This document shows positions 37,560 to 45,021 of a stretch of DNA of 64,000 bases, in pieces. The notes under the pieces were generated by a model that did not search any database, had not been told where the DNA came from, and was given only the letters and a program-made list of their open reading frames with translations. Each line of letters opens with the position of its first letter. Within the stretch, counting starts at the first letter, position 1. The position numbers were made by a program, and so were the translations under genes. Source of the stretch: Pseudomonas chlororaphis subsp. aurantiaca (GTDB lineage Bacteria > Pseudomonadota > Gammaproteobacteria > Pseudomonadales > Pseudomonadaceae). The DNA lies in assembly GCF_013466605.1 (NCBI RefSeq), contig NZ_CP059162.1, positions 4,898,001-4,962,000 of the forward strand, read 5' to 3'.

Positions 37560-37823
37560 TCACTTAATCAATTGGCTGCGACGCGTCCAGGCATACAGGA
37601 CGACGCCGCCATGCAGCATTACGCCGAAGGGGTTCACCCATTGGCCCTGGAGCGCCGTAACGAAGGCGCCGAATGCACCGATAGCCACGAGATAGAACGC
37701 CGTACTCAAAAGCGGCTCATCGATCGGGCGCACCTTGCGCAAGTAATCACATGCAGCAATCACCACGAGGACACACAGGAAGGCGTCAGCGGCGGTCATG
37801 GCTGAAACGAGAATGCTGTTCAT
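37560..37823 (-). CDS. Small membrane protein, putative holin
   Basis: 87 aa with three hydrophobic segments (AADAFLCVLVVIAACDYL, LSTAFYLVAIGAFGAFVTAL, PFGVMLHGGVVLYAW). It follows and touches the other membrane gene. The pair at the head of the late operon fits holin/antiholin function, although the lytic enzyme and spanins are 20 kb away at the operon end. Confidence 0.65.
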   Translation of the reverse strand: MNSILVSAMTAADAFLCVLVVIAACDYLRKVRPIDEPLLSTAFYLVAIGAFGAFVTALQGQWVNPFGVMLHGGVVLYAWTRRSQLIK

Positions 37824-38137
37824 CAGACCGCTCCTGTGGCGCCAAACTTCCTCGCCAAGGCTCTTAGGCCTGGAATGATGTTCATGGCCAGCAGGCCGAT
37901 CAGGAAGGCAACGCCATATTGGGTTTCGCCACCAGGCTCGAGCTTGAAGAAGCTGATGGCCAGAGGCGTACAGAAGATTGCCGAGGCGAACCCAGTGAAG
38001 AATGCGCAGACTGCTTGCTTACGGGTCAGGCCCTGCAAGAAGGTCAGAGAAAGGATCGCCCCACCAAACGCGCCGAGAAAGACGCCGTACTTCACAAGCA
38101 GGACGCCGGCAGCAGTGGTGCTTGCTGGTTCTGCCAT
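37823..38137 (-). CDS. Putative holin
   Basis: 104 aa, three or four membrane segments (LLVKYGVFLGAFGGAILSLTF, AVCAFFTGFASAIFCTPLAISFF, YGVAFLIGLLAMNIIPG) and a short charged end, typical of Pseudomonas phage holins placed before the terminase. ATG 38137 (MAEPAST) has GGAG upstream. It is the first gene after the late promoter and terminators. Confidence 0.75.
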   Translation of the reverse strand: MAEPASTTAAGVLLVKYGVFLGAFGGAILSLTFLQGLTRKQAVCAFFTGFASAIFCTPLAISFFKLEPGGETQYGVAFLIGLLAMNIIPGLRALARKFGATGAV

Positions 38138-38210
38138 TGGAGTCTCCGGGGAATAAAGTCGGCCGCAACGGCACTCCCCAGCTTGACGCGATGGGTGTGG
38201 TTGGGCCGAG

Positions 38211-38240
38211 AAACAAAAAGCCCAGCGGTTAGGCTGGGCT
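38211..38240 (-). terminator. Late leader terminator 2
   Basis: Stem AGCCCAGC / GCTGGGCT with a short loop; on the minus strand it ends in GGGCTTTTTGTTT. Second of two tandem terminators between the late promoter and the holin. Confidence 0.85.
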
Positions 38241-38249
38241 CTGAATAGC

Positions 38250-38276
38250 AAAAAGCCCGACTCTAGGCCGGGCTTT
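38250..38276 (-). terminator. Late leader terminator 1
   Basis: Stem AAAGCCCG / CGGGCTTT with T run on the minus strand (CGGGCTTTTTG). It lies about 35 nt downstream of the predicted late transcription start, so late transcription needs antitermination. Confidence 0.85.
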
Positions 38277-38314
38277 GTGTAATTTGCCAAAGGCAAAACT
38301 TTAACGATGGGGAA

Positions 38315-38343
38315 ATCCTACTGTCAGCCGGACATTTCGTCAA
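38315..38343 (-). promoter_or_regulatory. Candidate late promoter (PR'-like)
   Basis: On the minus strand: -35 TTGACG (38343-38338), 17-bp spacer, -10 TAGGAT (38320-38315). It lies in the gap between the candidate Q-like gene and the tandem terminators. Confidence 0.65.
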
Positions 38344-38394
38344 CATGTATTTTGCGCGCTATATTTTTGCGCAGAATATGCACGGGTTTCTCCG

Positions 38395-38988
38395 TCATGC
38401 CACATCCTTCATCACCTTTATGCAATGAGACACAGGGATGAGCGCAGCTTTGTCCAAGTCATTGCATGCGTCGAAGCACAGATCAATGAACTGCGACCAT
38501 TCCCTACTCCACTGCTCTGAAGATAGTTGCAACCCGAGCTCTGCATAAAGCCATCCCCTGAAAGCCTCTGGAGTAGGGCAAGGATCAACCCCCTCGCTCT
38601 GGCCGCCTTGGTGCATGCGGCGGTACCGAAACAGGACGCCAGAAGCTACCAGCTTGGCCTTCTCGAACTTCTTAGCCGTCATCCTGGAGCCCATTGCATA
38701 AGCGACCCTAAATAGGGCCTCTTCTGCCTCTTCCCTATCGTCGTCAGTGGCCATAGGGCTGTACATGTGATCGCCGAATGCCTTGAGGTGGCGCGGTAGC
38801 GTGTCGATCGCCTGCTGAATGCGGCCGGCGATGGCCTGGTGGGCAGCATGATTAGCGTTGGTGGACCGCTCGGTTCGCTGGACCATGCGGCCGAGCAAGC
38901 CGATCTCCCGCAGGCAAGCGCCCTGACTGTCACGGGGCATATACAGGCTGTCATGCCAAGCCATACGCGCACTATTCAGCTTCATCAT
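38395..38988 (-). CDS. Candidate late-gene regulator (Q-like by position)
   Basis: 197 aa, mostly helical and basic in its N-terminal half (LLGRMVQRTERSTNANHAAHQA, MGSRMTAKKFEKAKLVASGVLFRYRRM), ending with SREWSQFIDLCFDACNDLD. I do not recognise the sequence family. It is the last gene of the replication operon and is followed by a promoter, two terminators and the holin, exactly where lambdoid phages encode the late antiterminator Q. It overlaps the metallophosphoesterase stop by 4 bp. Confidence 0.6.
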   Translation of the reverse strand: MMKLNSARMAWHDSLYMPRDSQGACLREIGLLGRMVQRTERSTNANHAAHQAIAGRIQQAIDTLPRHLKAFGDHMYSPMATDDDREEAEEALFRVAYAMGSRMTAKKFEKAKLVASGVLFRYRRMHQGGQSEGVDPCPTPEAFRGWLYAELGLQLSSEQWSREWSQFIDLCFDACNDLDKAALIPVSHCIKVMKDVA

Positions 38989-40121
38989 GCTGCCACCTCT
39001 TTCAACATGTCAGGGCTTACGGTATGACGGGCTACCTCGCCGAATTCTGAGTGCATGACGATGCACTTCATGTTCTGCTGGGCGCGATATCCTCCAAAGG
39101 CCGCGTAGGCATCCTTGGCAGTCAGGGTGTTGAAGGACTCGACGGTGACTCCGGCATACTCTTTGACGCTCTGGTGGTGGACGTGGCCGAGATACCAGTA
39201 GCGATACTTGGTGCGGCCCCACGCTTCGGCCTGGTCGGCCGCCATGACGCCGGGGAGACGTTCTGACTTGCAGGTGTGCCCGTGGTGGGTGCCGATCAGA
39301 ACGCGACCGTGCTCGATGTAGTGGAAGGCTGACGGGGCGCGATCGATCTGTACCCGGGGCTCATTCTCATAGGTATGGCTCAGGGCTACGGACATCCATA
39401 GCGCGCCTGTGTCGTCATGGTTGCCTACAACGTTTATCACGCGGACCTTGGCGTGCTTCTTGAGTGCCGAGGCGATGCATTGGCGCATCACCTTCATCCC
39501 CACACTGATCATCTTCGCGTACCGGCCGTCCAGGTCCATGATGTGGCCAGAGCGGGATGTCATGCCTTCCATGTTGTCAGCATGGAACCAGTCGCCCAGG
39601 TTGATAATTACCGCCAGCTCTGCGGGCGGCGCCAGATCGACCAAGGCCGCCATAGCGCCACACTGGACACGAACGGCCTCGGTCATGTCCCAGCTATCGC
39701 CCTGCGTTTCTTCCCCCCAGGCCCGCATGCCGATATGGGCATCCCCGATTGGATAGACAGCCATAAGGCTAGCGAGGGTCGAAATAGGCCCTGAAACCGG
39801 GTCGATTTGCGGAAGGTCTTCGGACATGGCCTGGCAGGCTGCAATCATCAGTTCGCGCTGGCGTTCGTGGTCAATGCTCGACTTCACCCATTGCATGACC
39901 TGGACGCCATCCTTATAGAGCGTCGATGCGCCCTTGAGGTGAAAGCCATCCGGTACGGCGTGGGTTAGATCGTGCTCGGGACTCCACCCTTTGCGCGCCA
40001 AGGCCGACTTGCGCTTGCGCAATGTGCGGATGTGGATTCCCAGGTGCTCGGCAGCCTTTGGCATCGTGTGGATCTTGAGCGCCTCAATGATCTGGTCGTC
40101 TGTTACTTTGCGATCGCTCAT
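38985..40121 (-). CDS. HTH and calcineurin-like metallophosphoesterase
   Basis: 378 aa. Residues 1-50 form a helix-turn-helix (MPKAAEHLGIHIRTLRKRKSAL). The catalytic domain has all metallophosphatase motifs: GDAH 126-129, GDWFHAD 176-182, GNHD 233-236, THHGH 278-282, GHVHH 312-316. Similar proteins occur in phage replication/ninR-like regions; the substrate is probably nucleic acid but is unproved. Starts on the ATGA of the upstream 70-aa gene. Confidence 0.85.
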   Translation of the reverse strand: MSDRKVTDDQIIEALKIHTMPKAAEHLGIHIRTLRKRKSALARKGWSPEHDLTHAVPDGFHLKGASTLYKDGVQVMQWVKSSIDHERQRELMIAACQAMSEDLPQIDPVSGPISTLASLMAVYPIGDAHIGMRAWGEETQGDSWDMTEAVRVQCGAMAALVDLAPPAELAVIINLGDWFHADNMEGMTSRSGHIMDLDGRYAKMISVGMKVMRQCIASALKKHAKVRVINVVGNHDDTGALWMSVALSHTYENEPRVQIDRAPSAFHYIEHGRVLIGTHHGHTCKSERLPGVMAADQAEAWGRTKYRYWYLGHVHHQSVKEYAGVTVESFNTLTAKDAYAAFGGYRAQQNMKCIVMHSEFGEVARHTVSPDMLKEVAA

Positions 40122-40330
40122 TGGGCCTCTCCATTCTTAGACTTTGGCTTAAGTCCGGCGCACGCAGCCCAACCCAGCCAGCAGCCGTGCATGTAGGGGA
40201 GATGGTCGTAATCGCCCTTCTCGCCGCGGAGCTTTGCCATCTCAGAGTCAGAGAGATAATCCCCGGTAACAGCAAGGTGCTTCTGTGCAAACCATTCCTC
40301 GAAAGTTTGGCGAACCTTGAAATCACTCAT
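40118..40330 (-). CDS. Small phage protein, unknown
   Basis: 70 aa starting MSDFKVRQTFEEWFAQKHLA, with YMHGCWLGWAACAGLKP at the end, a pattern common to many small phage early proteins. ATG 40330 has GGAGAGAA upstream and overlaps the previous stop. No function is known. Confidence 0.72.
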   Translation of the reverse strand: MSDFKVRQTFEEWFAQKHLAVTGDYLSDSEMAKLRGEKGDYDHLPYMHGCWLGWAACAGLKPKSKNGEAQ

Positions 40331-40446
40331 TGCTTCTCTCCATTCAGGAACCGAGTACGGCGGGCGACTGCGCGTATTGCCAAGTAGCAAGCACCGCAGG
40401 CGATGAAAAGGATGCAGAGCCAGAACTGGATGGGGTTGATGGTCAT
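40327..40446 (-). CDS. Tiny membrane protein (39 aa)
   Basis: MTINPIQFWLCILFIACGAC begins a single hydrophobic segment, followed by a basic end (RAVARRTRFLNGEKQ). Both its start and stop overlap neighbours by ATGA, so translation is coupled to ninG and to the 70-aa gene. Function unknown. Confidence 0.65.
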   Translation of the reverse strand: MTINPIQFWLCILFIACGACYLAIRAVARRTRFLNGEKQ

Positions 40447-41024
40447 GCGGCAGCCCTCTTCATCTCGCGTATCAACACCCGAAACTTGGCCTTGATGGCC
40501 TTCAAGTCTTCGATGGTGTAGCGCTTGGGCTCATGAGGCCCTTCTAGCCACTCGACCAGTTCAACCCCGATCCGCTTCACCAGCTCAATGCGGTAGTTAA
40601 CGATGTCGCCGGACTTGTGGTTGTTGCATGGCGCGCACTGCTTGTGGACGTTGAGCGGCTCGAACCGAAGTTCGGGGTTCGCTCCTACAGTGCGGTAGTG
40701 GCCGGCGTGGTATTGGCCTTCGTGATGGCGTCCACAGCTGACACACGGCAACGCGGCATCGCGCAGGCGGATCCACTCGTTGAACACCGTCTGCGTTTCC
40801 CGGAAGTGATCGCCGCGGGTCTTCATGCGTTCCTTGCTCGCCTTGATCTCTCGGCGCTCACGCTGCTGGATCGCCTTCCGCGCTCTTTCCTGGTTCACGC
40901 CCTTGATGGCCAGGCCGCAGGCCCAACCGCAAACCTTCTGGCCCAGCTGGACCGGAGTAAACTTCACGCCGCATGCCGGGTTGCCGCACTCCTTTTGGCG
41001 GCGCTGCTTGATGGCAACCTTCAT
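40443..41024 (-). CDS. NinG/Rap recombination protein
   Basis: 193-aa Holliday-junction/D-loop endonuclease family of lambda Rap (NinG). Zn-like cysteines occur in KECGNPACGVKF and CVSCGRHHEGQYHAGH, followed by HKQCAPCNNHKSG, the HNH-like core. ATG 41024 overlaps the ninB stop (ATGA). Works with NinB in phage recombination. Confidence 0.88.
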   Translation of the reverse strand: MKVAIKQRRQKECGNPACGVKFTPVQLGQKVCGWACGLAIKGVNQERARKAIQQRERREIKASKERMKTRGDHFRETQTVFNEWIRLRDAALPCVSCGRHHEGQYHAGHYRTVGANPELRFEPLNVHKQCAPCNNHKSGDIVNYRIELVKRIGVELVEWLEGPHEPKRYTIEDLKAIKAKFRVLIREMKRAAA

Positions 41025-41488
41025 GCTGCCGCCTCCCATTGCTCAGGCATCTGCCCTTTCGGTTCGCTCCAAACCACCCCCTTCTCGGCGCCGAAGGCAT
41101 ACATGCACTCGATCACGTCGCCCAGCTCAGCTACGGTCATGCGCTTGGTGCTTTCGCCGAGCATGACCACGCCGCCATTGATGCCCTGGGCCATGCGGAT
41201 CTCTTGGCGCGCCGCGGCAGTCATCAGAGCCTTCCAGTCCTCGCTGTCGAGCTTCTGCATCACTCCATTGACCGGCCATTCAGCCTGACGGGAAATGTCG
41301 CCCAACATCGCCCAGAGCTTCGCGTTCTGTTCCAAGGTGCGGCGGGACTTAACGGGGCGGACGATAATCTCGACGGCGCCGATAGCAGAAAGGTCGAAGG
41401 CAAACAGATAGGCCAGCTTGAACACGTCGCGGATGCGGTTATGGCCAGTGGCGAAGAAGTGGCGTGATTTATGGATTACGTTGGTCAT
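41021..41488 (-). CDS. NinB recombination protein
   Basis: 155 aa. RTLEQNAKLWAMLGDISRQAEWPVNG and ESTKRMTVAELGDVIECMYAFGAEKGVVW are the NinB (lambda Orf) signature. Lambda Orf binds single-stranded DNA and helps load recombinases in place of RecFOR. It precedes ninG as in lambdoid phages. Confidence 0.88.
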   Translation of the reverse strand: MTNVIHKSRHFFATGHNRIRDVFKLAYLFAFDLSAIGAVEIIVRPVKSRRTLEQNAKLWAMLGDISRQAEWPVNGVMQKLDSEDWKALMTAAARQEIRMAQGINGGVVMLGESTKRMTVAELGDVIECMYAFGAEKGVVWSEPKGQMPEQWEAAA

Positions 41489-41721
41489 TGAGCACCGCCC
41501 TTTAACCTTTCTGGATCAATGGCTTCAGAAGTTTTATGGGGCAATTGGGCACCGCCCTCTTCGTACCCGAACAACCCCTCGATAGCGGCGCCTATGAGCA
41601 GGATTCCAAGCCATGCAAGCAATCCCCAGCCATTGCCAAGCCAGAACGCCGCCGCTAGCCCAGCTGACATAGTGAGCCACTGCCAGTAGCTGATGGTTTT
41701 GGCGAAAAGGAAGCTCTTCAT
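41485..41721 (-). CDS. Small two-segment membrane protein
   Basis: 78 aa with hydrophobic WLTMSAGLAAAFWLGNGWGL and LAWLGILLIGAAIEGLFGY, then a polar tail. Overlaps both neighbours by 4 bp. Not recognised. Confidence 0.65.
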   Translation of the reverse strand: MKSFLFAKTISYWQWLTMSAGLAAAFWLGNGWGLLAWLGILLIGAAIEGLFGYEEGGAQLPHKTSEAIDPERLKGGAQ

Positions 41722-41996
41722 GCCTGCTCTCCCTTGCTCATGGCAGACTCAAGATCATCCAGCCATTCTTCATTCGGGATTTCATGCGACAGATTCGGGT
41801 CCCGATGAATCTGAATTACCCACTCCGCTGCCTTGCGCAGCGCCTCGTTCTCGGCCTTGAGCTGGTCGCGCTCAGCAGCCAAGTCTCTGGCAACTTGGAA
41901 CCACTGAGCATCAGAGGTATTGCATCCTCCATGTGGAGAACACATTCCCGGTGTCTGACAACGGGCCATGGATTTTTTGCAGATCATGTCGGTCAT
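41718..41996 (-). CDS. Small Cys-rich coiled-coil phage protein
   Basis: 92 aa. Five cysteines in the first 25 residues (MICKKSMARCQTPGMCSPHGGC) and a coiled coil RDLAAERDQLKAENEALRK. The same LKAENEALRK module occurs in the 94-aa early protein at 57501. Overlaps the ATPase stop and the next start. Function unknown. Confidence 0.68.
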   Translation of the reverse strand: MTDMICKKSMARCQTPGMCSPHGGCNTSDAQWFQVARDLAAERDQLKAENEALRKAAEWVIQIHRDPNLSHEIPNEEWLDDLESAMSKGEQA

Positions 41997-42808
41997 CAGA
42001 AACCCTCCTTACCGCGCTGCGATTCCCACTCGAACGGGATGACGATCACCCCGCCCTCCCGAAGACGATCTGCGCAGCGCTCTCCGATAGCGGCTGGCAA
42101 TGCCTTGGCGTCCAGGTTCGACACGATCACGGTGGGGCGCAGCTCTTCGTAGCGGCCGTTGATGATTGAGAACAGAGTGGTCAACTCGAAGTCGCTAGGC
42201 TTCTCCTTGCTCACGCCGATCTCATCCAGGATCAGCAGCGATGGGCTGATGAGGCTCGACAGGATCTGGCTTTCACTCTGGTCGCTGGTGTGGTCGTAGG
42301 TGGCGCGAATGGCCTGGAGTACAGCGCCGATCGTGCGATACACCGCTGTGGCGGTAGTGGTCGCCATGATCTCGTTGGCGATTGCCACGGCCAGGTGGGT
42401 CTTACCGGTTCCGGGTTTTCCCAGCAGCAACAGGCAGCGACCAGACTCGGCGATCTGCTGGAACTCGGCGGCGTACTTGCGGCAGGTGTTCAGAGCCTTG
42501 CGCTGTTCGGCGGTCTTCGCTACGTACTGGTCGAAGGTCTTGTCCATGAAGCGCCTGGGAATCAGGGCGGCGCCGAGCTTTTCAGCCATGCGCATGCGTA
42601 GAAGCTGCGATTCCTGGGCCTGCTTGCGGGCTTCCTCACCCTCGGCTCGAATGCGGCTGCACTCGGGACAACCGGATCTAAGGTCGCGCCCAAGCACCGA
42701 GTACACCTTCTGCTCGTACTCGCCGTGGGTTTCACAGGTGGCCGACTGGATTCGAGTTCCTGGCGGATAGACCGGTGCGGGAATGGCAACAACGTTTTCA
42801 GAAGGCAT
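41996..42808 (-). CDS. DnaC/IstB-like replication ATPase
   Basis: 270-aa helicase loader. An N-terminal zinc-like pair (CETHGEYEQ, SGCPECSRI) precedes an AAA+ domain with Walker A LGKPGTGKTH near residue 128 and Walker B SLLILDEIGV. ATG 42808 has GGGAGG nine bases upstream; the ATG at 42817 lies directly on that site and is rejected. With the DUF1376 protein it forms the replication initiation pair, like lambda O/P. Confidence 0.88.
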   Translation of the reverse strand: MPSENVVAIPAPVYPPGTRIQSATCETHGEYEQKVYSVLGRDLRSGCPECSRIRAEGEEARKQAQESQLLRMRMAEKLGAALIPRRFMDKTFDQYVAKTAEQRKALNTCRKYAAEFQQIAESGRCLLLLGKPGTGKTHLAVAIANEIMATTTATAVYRTIGAVLQAIRATYDHTSDQSESQILSSLISPSLLILDEIGVSKEKPSDFELTTLFSIINGRYEELRPTVIVSNLDAKALPAAIGERCADRLREGGVIVIPFEWESQRGKEGF

Positions 42809-43586
42809 AGGTGCCATCCTCCCGAGGGATCAGGCCAGCGGTGTAATCGCGATCAGAGAAACCAGAATGCCGGGATGGCAGCTGGTGGACGTTGCCAGTG
42901 GTCTTTTCCGGAAATATCCCAGTCCAGCCGTTGGAAATTGAGTTGGATAGGACTTGATCTGGGCATACGTGCCCTTCCAGTGCCTTGGCCTGCTGCTCGC
43001 AGCTCTTGGCGGTCAGTGGCTTGTGGATTTCCCGGCGGTGCTGGCACCAATCGGCCCAGGCCTGCTCGGAGACGTTTTCTGGCCGGGCAGAGAGAGGATC
43101 GAATTTTGTGGAATTTGTTTTTCGAGCACGCGCAGGCTTTTGATCTTCTTCTGTATCTGTATCTGTATCTGTATCTCTTATCGTTGAGTTTTCGTTCAAC
43201 GGAATTTCAACGGGCGTTGAACGCGCGTTCACAGTCTTTGTTTTCCTGGCCTGAGCACGTGCCGCTCGCGCCTCAGCAGAAGCCTTTCCGGCTGCGCTAC
43301 GCTGTGTTTGGGTGGCGTGGACAGCCTGCAAATCACGCTCAATCCGGTCATGAACCCACTCACCTGAACGCTCGTTGAAAAACTCGTTCAACGAGCGTTC
43401 AACGACCGTCCATCGCTCGTCTGAAAGCCGCGCAATACGGGCTAGACGAGACACCGGGATCGGCTTTCCGGTCTGCCAGTAGTTGAAGATCAATAACAGA
43501 TAGGCGCCGTGCTCCTCAGTGTTGAGGTGCATGGTGTCGGCCAGGTAGTCGGCAACATAGAGTTGCATGTACGGAAGAGCGGCCAT
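42798..43586 (-). CDS. Replication initiation protein with DUF1376
   Basis: 262 aa. It begins MAALPYMQLYVADYLADTMH, then LNTEEHGAYLLLIFNYWQTG, the DUF1376 signature. The middle is low complexity with an (Asp-Thr)4 stretch, and the C-terminus carries WADWCQHRREIHKPLTAKS, the DnaT/phage O-like end. It probably binds the phage origin and recruits the ATPase encoded downstream. The origin is likely inside or near this gene but I cannot point to iterons. Confidence 0.78.
   Translation of the reverse strand: MAALPYMQLYVADYLADTMHLNTEEHGAYLLLIFNYWQTGKPIPVSRLARIARLSDERWTVVERSLNEFFNERSGEWVHDRIERDLQAVHATQTQRSAAGKASAEARAARAQARKTKTVNARSTPVEIPLNENSTIRDTDTDTDTEEDQKPARARKTNSTKFDPLSARPENVSEQAWADWCQHRREIHKPLTAKSCEQQAKALEGHVCPDQVLSNSISNGWTGIFPEKTTGNVHQLPSRHSGFSDRDYTAGLIPREDGTYAF
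43151..43176. repeat. Hexanucleotide tandem repeat
   Basis: Four CTGTAT units plus a partial one, inside the DUF1376 gene; on the coding strand ATACAG encodes Asp-Thr repeats. Gain or loss of units keeps the frame. Confidence 0.85.
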
Positions 43587-43588
43587 GG

Positions 43589-43897
43589 TCAGTCCCACTC
43601 AAGTTGTTCAACGCTTTCGATGTCCACCATCCGCGAACGAGCGAGTTGGAGAATCGCGGCGATCTCTTTCTCGTCGAAGCACTTCATTTCGTTCGGGACA
43701 ATCTTCAGATCGAGCACAGCCAGGATCTTGGCGAACTCCTGGAACTTCTCGGGCTTCATCCGGCTAATAGTCGATTCATCGACTCCTACCGCTTCCGCTA
43801 CCGCAAGATTTCCGGCCGATGCAAGCTTCTGCATGAGCTGGCCGTAGTTCTTGCGTGCCCTTGCATCCTGTTCAGGGCTTAATTTATCGGCGCTCAT
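43589..43897 (-). CDS. CII-like transcription regulator
   Basis: 102 aa with a helix-turn-helix AGNLAVAEAVGVDESTISRM and acidic C-terminus, the pattern of CII-family phage regulators. It follows the cro-like gene, as in lambda. It would activate the repressor and integrase promoters; targets are not visible to me. Confidence 0.75.
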   Translation of the reverse strand: MSADKLSPEQDARARKNYGQLMQKLASAGNLAVAEAVGVDESTISRMKPEKFQEFAKILAVLDLKIVPNEMKCFDEKEIAAILQLARSRMVDIESVEQLEWD

Positions 43898-43899
43898 GA

Positions 43900-44088
43900 T
43901 TAAGCCGCCGCTCTAGAGGCTTCCGCCTCTTTATGCATAGCTTCGATAGCCTTGCCAGCGCTATAGCCGATACCGGCGCCCTTACTGGCGCGGTGAATCG
44001 TTGGCTGTGTTGTTCCGGTCTGCTTGGCGATAGCTGCCTGGGAAAAACCCCACTCGGCAAGATCCGCAAGCATTTTCTGAATGGTCAT
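43900..44088 (-). CDS. Cro-like repressor
   Basis: 62-aa HTH protein (MTIQKMLADLAEWGFSQAAI, TGTTQPTIHRASKGAG). The recognition helix TQPTIHR is shared with the divergent CI-type protein (TQPTIHRIVSG), expected if both bind the same operators. ATG 44088 chosen; an ATG at 44100 lies on an operator. Confidence 0.82.
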   Translation of the reverse strand: MTIQKMLADLAEWGFSQAAIAKQTGTTQPTIHRASKGAGIGYSAGKAIEAMHKEAEASRAAA

Positions 44089-44099
44089 TTCGCTCACCA

Positions 44100-44175
44100 A
44101 TGCGTGTTCGTATCGTCTTCATGATACGCAAACGTATTGATAGGCGCAATACACTTCGTTGATACGTTTTTCTAT
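44100..44175. promoter_or_regulatory. Operator cluster OR (three sites)
   Basis: Three 14-bp sites of the form ATRCG-N4-CGTAT: 44100-44113 (ATGCG..CGTAT), 44124-44137 (ATACG..CGTAT), 44162-44175 (ATACG..TCTAT, weaker). They fill the gap between cro and the repressor gene. Confidence 0.8.
44121..44149 (-). promoter_or_regulatory. PR promoter (cro / replication operon)
   Basis: Minus strand -35 TTGCGC (44149-44144), 17-bp spacer, -10 TATCAT (44126-44121). The middle operator (44124-44137) covers the spacer and -10, so repressor binding would block it. Confidence 0.75.
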
Positions 44176-44184
44176 TGGTGGCAC

Positions 44185-44862
44185 ATGAATATTGGAGATC
44201 GAATACTCGCTGAAATGGCCTCCAGGGACTGGAGCGAGGGCGAGCTTAGTAGGCGTTCTGGGGTTACCCAGCCAACGATTCATCGAATCGTTTCTGGCGA
44301 ATCAGAGAACCCACGACAAGCGAATATTGAAAAAATCGCTAAGGCCTTGCGACTGCCAAGTGATTGGCTATGGAGAGGTGGACCAAGACCATCAAGTAAT
44401 GGGGATTCTGGGACGCAGTCGATAGATGATGGCTTTAATTTACAAAATACTGTGCACTCATACAGTGTTCCGCTAATCTCACTGAGCCAGGCTTTGAACT
44501 GGATTTCAGGGGATTACAAGATGTCAGACCTCAGCGAAGAGAACCGTCTGCCTTGTCCTGTCATGGTTGGAGCGCGGGCTTTTGCCTTTCTTATGCCAAA
44601 TGACTCGATGGTAGGATCAAGGAACGAAAAACCAATATATGAAGGAGCCGCGGTCTTCATAGATCCTGATCTTTCAGCAGAGGCAGGGAACACAGTCCTT
44701 GCCTCCATCGATGGTCGGCCACCGATTATTGGTGTCCTCATAGAACACGGCGGCAAGCTGTACGTTAAGCCAGCAAACGTACAGTTCGAAAAAGAGGAGG
44801 TCAGTAAAGAAACCAAAGGATGGTACCTAGGCCGTGCCGTTTTTACTGGTCATTTCCTATAA
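44185..44862 (+). CDS. CI-type repressor with degenerate S24 peptidase domain
   Basis: 225 aa. HTH at residues 16-40 (LSRRSGVTQPTIHRIVSG) binds the operators on both sides; the C-terminal domain is LexA/CI-like. The nucleophile Ser141 is present (NDSM), but the catalytic Lys position (IIKKL in lambda CI) is IIGVL, Gly183, and the usual QAG-W cleavage site is QALNW (102-106), lacking the Ala-Gly bond. So RecA-stimulated self-cleavage is unlikely. The start at ATG 44185 is just after the third operator. Confidence 0.88.
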   Translation: MNIGDRILAEMASRDWSEGELSRRSGVTQPTIHRIVSGESENPRQANIEKIAKALRLPSDWLWRGGPRPSSNGDSGTQSIDDGFNLQNTVHSYSVPLISLSQALNWISGDYKMSDLSEENRLPCPVMVGARAFAFLMPNDSMVGSRNEKPIYEGAAVFIDPDLSAEAGNTVLASIDGRPPIIGVLIEHGGKLYVKPANVQFEKEEVSKETKGWYLGRAVFTGHFL

Positions 44863-44909
44863 GCAATACAGGCCTGGCAGTAGCTCTGTAACTGCTGAAT
44901 AGACGAAGA

Positions 44910-44937
44910 AATCCCGCCTTTGAGCGGGATTTTTTTT
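44910..44937 (+). terminator. Intrinsic terminator after repressor
   Basis: AATCCCGC, short loop, GCGGGATT followed by eight T. It ends the repressor transcript before the PL region. The 514-bp gap 44863-45376 further holds the PL operators, promoter, boxB-boxA site and leader hairpins. Confidence 0.92.
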
Positions 44938-44954
44938 CGCCCTCTAAAAAAACA

Positions 44955-44993
44955 ATGCGTTTACGTATTGACTAAATCGATACGCGAACGTAT
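44955..44993. promoter_or_regulatory. Operator cluster OL (two sites)
   Basis: Two 14-bp sites matching the OR set: 44955-44968 (ATGCG..CGTAT) and 44980-44993 (ATACG..CGTAT). The second lies in the spacer and -10 of PL. Confidence 0.82.
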
Positions 44994-44996
44994 TGT
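44968..44996 (+). promoter_or_regulatory. PL-like early promoter
   Basis: -35 TTGACT (44968-44973), 17-bp spacer, -10 TATTGT (44991-44996). It is covered by operator OL and faces the plus-strand early operon. Confidence 0.72.
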
Positions 44997-45021
44997 TTGT
45001 TCAACGCCGCCAAACACGGCA

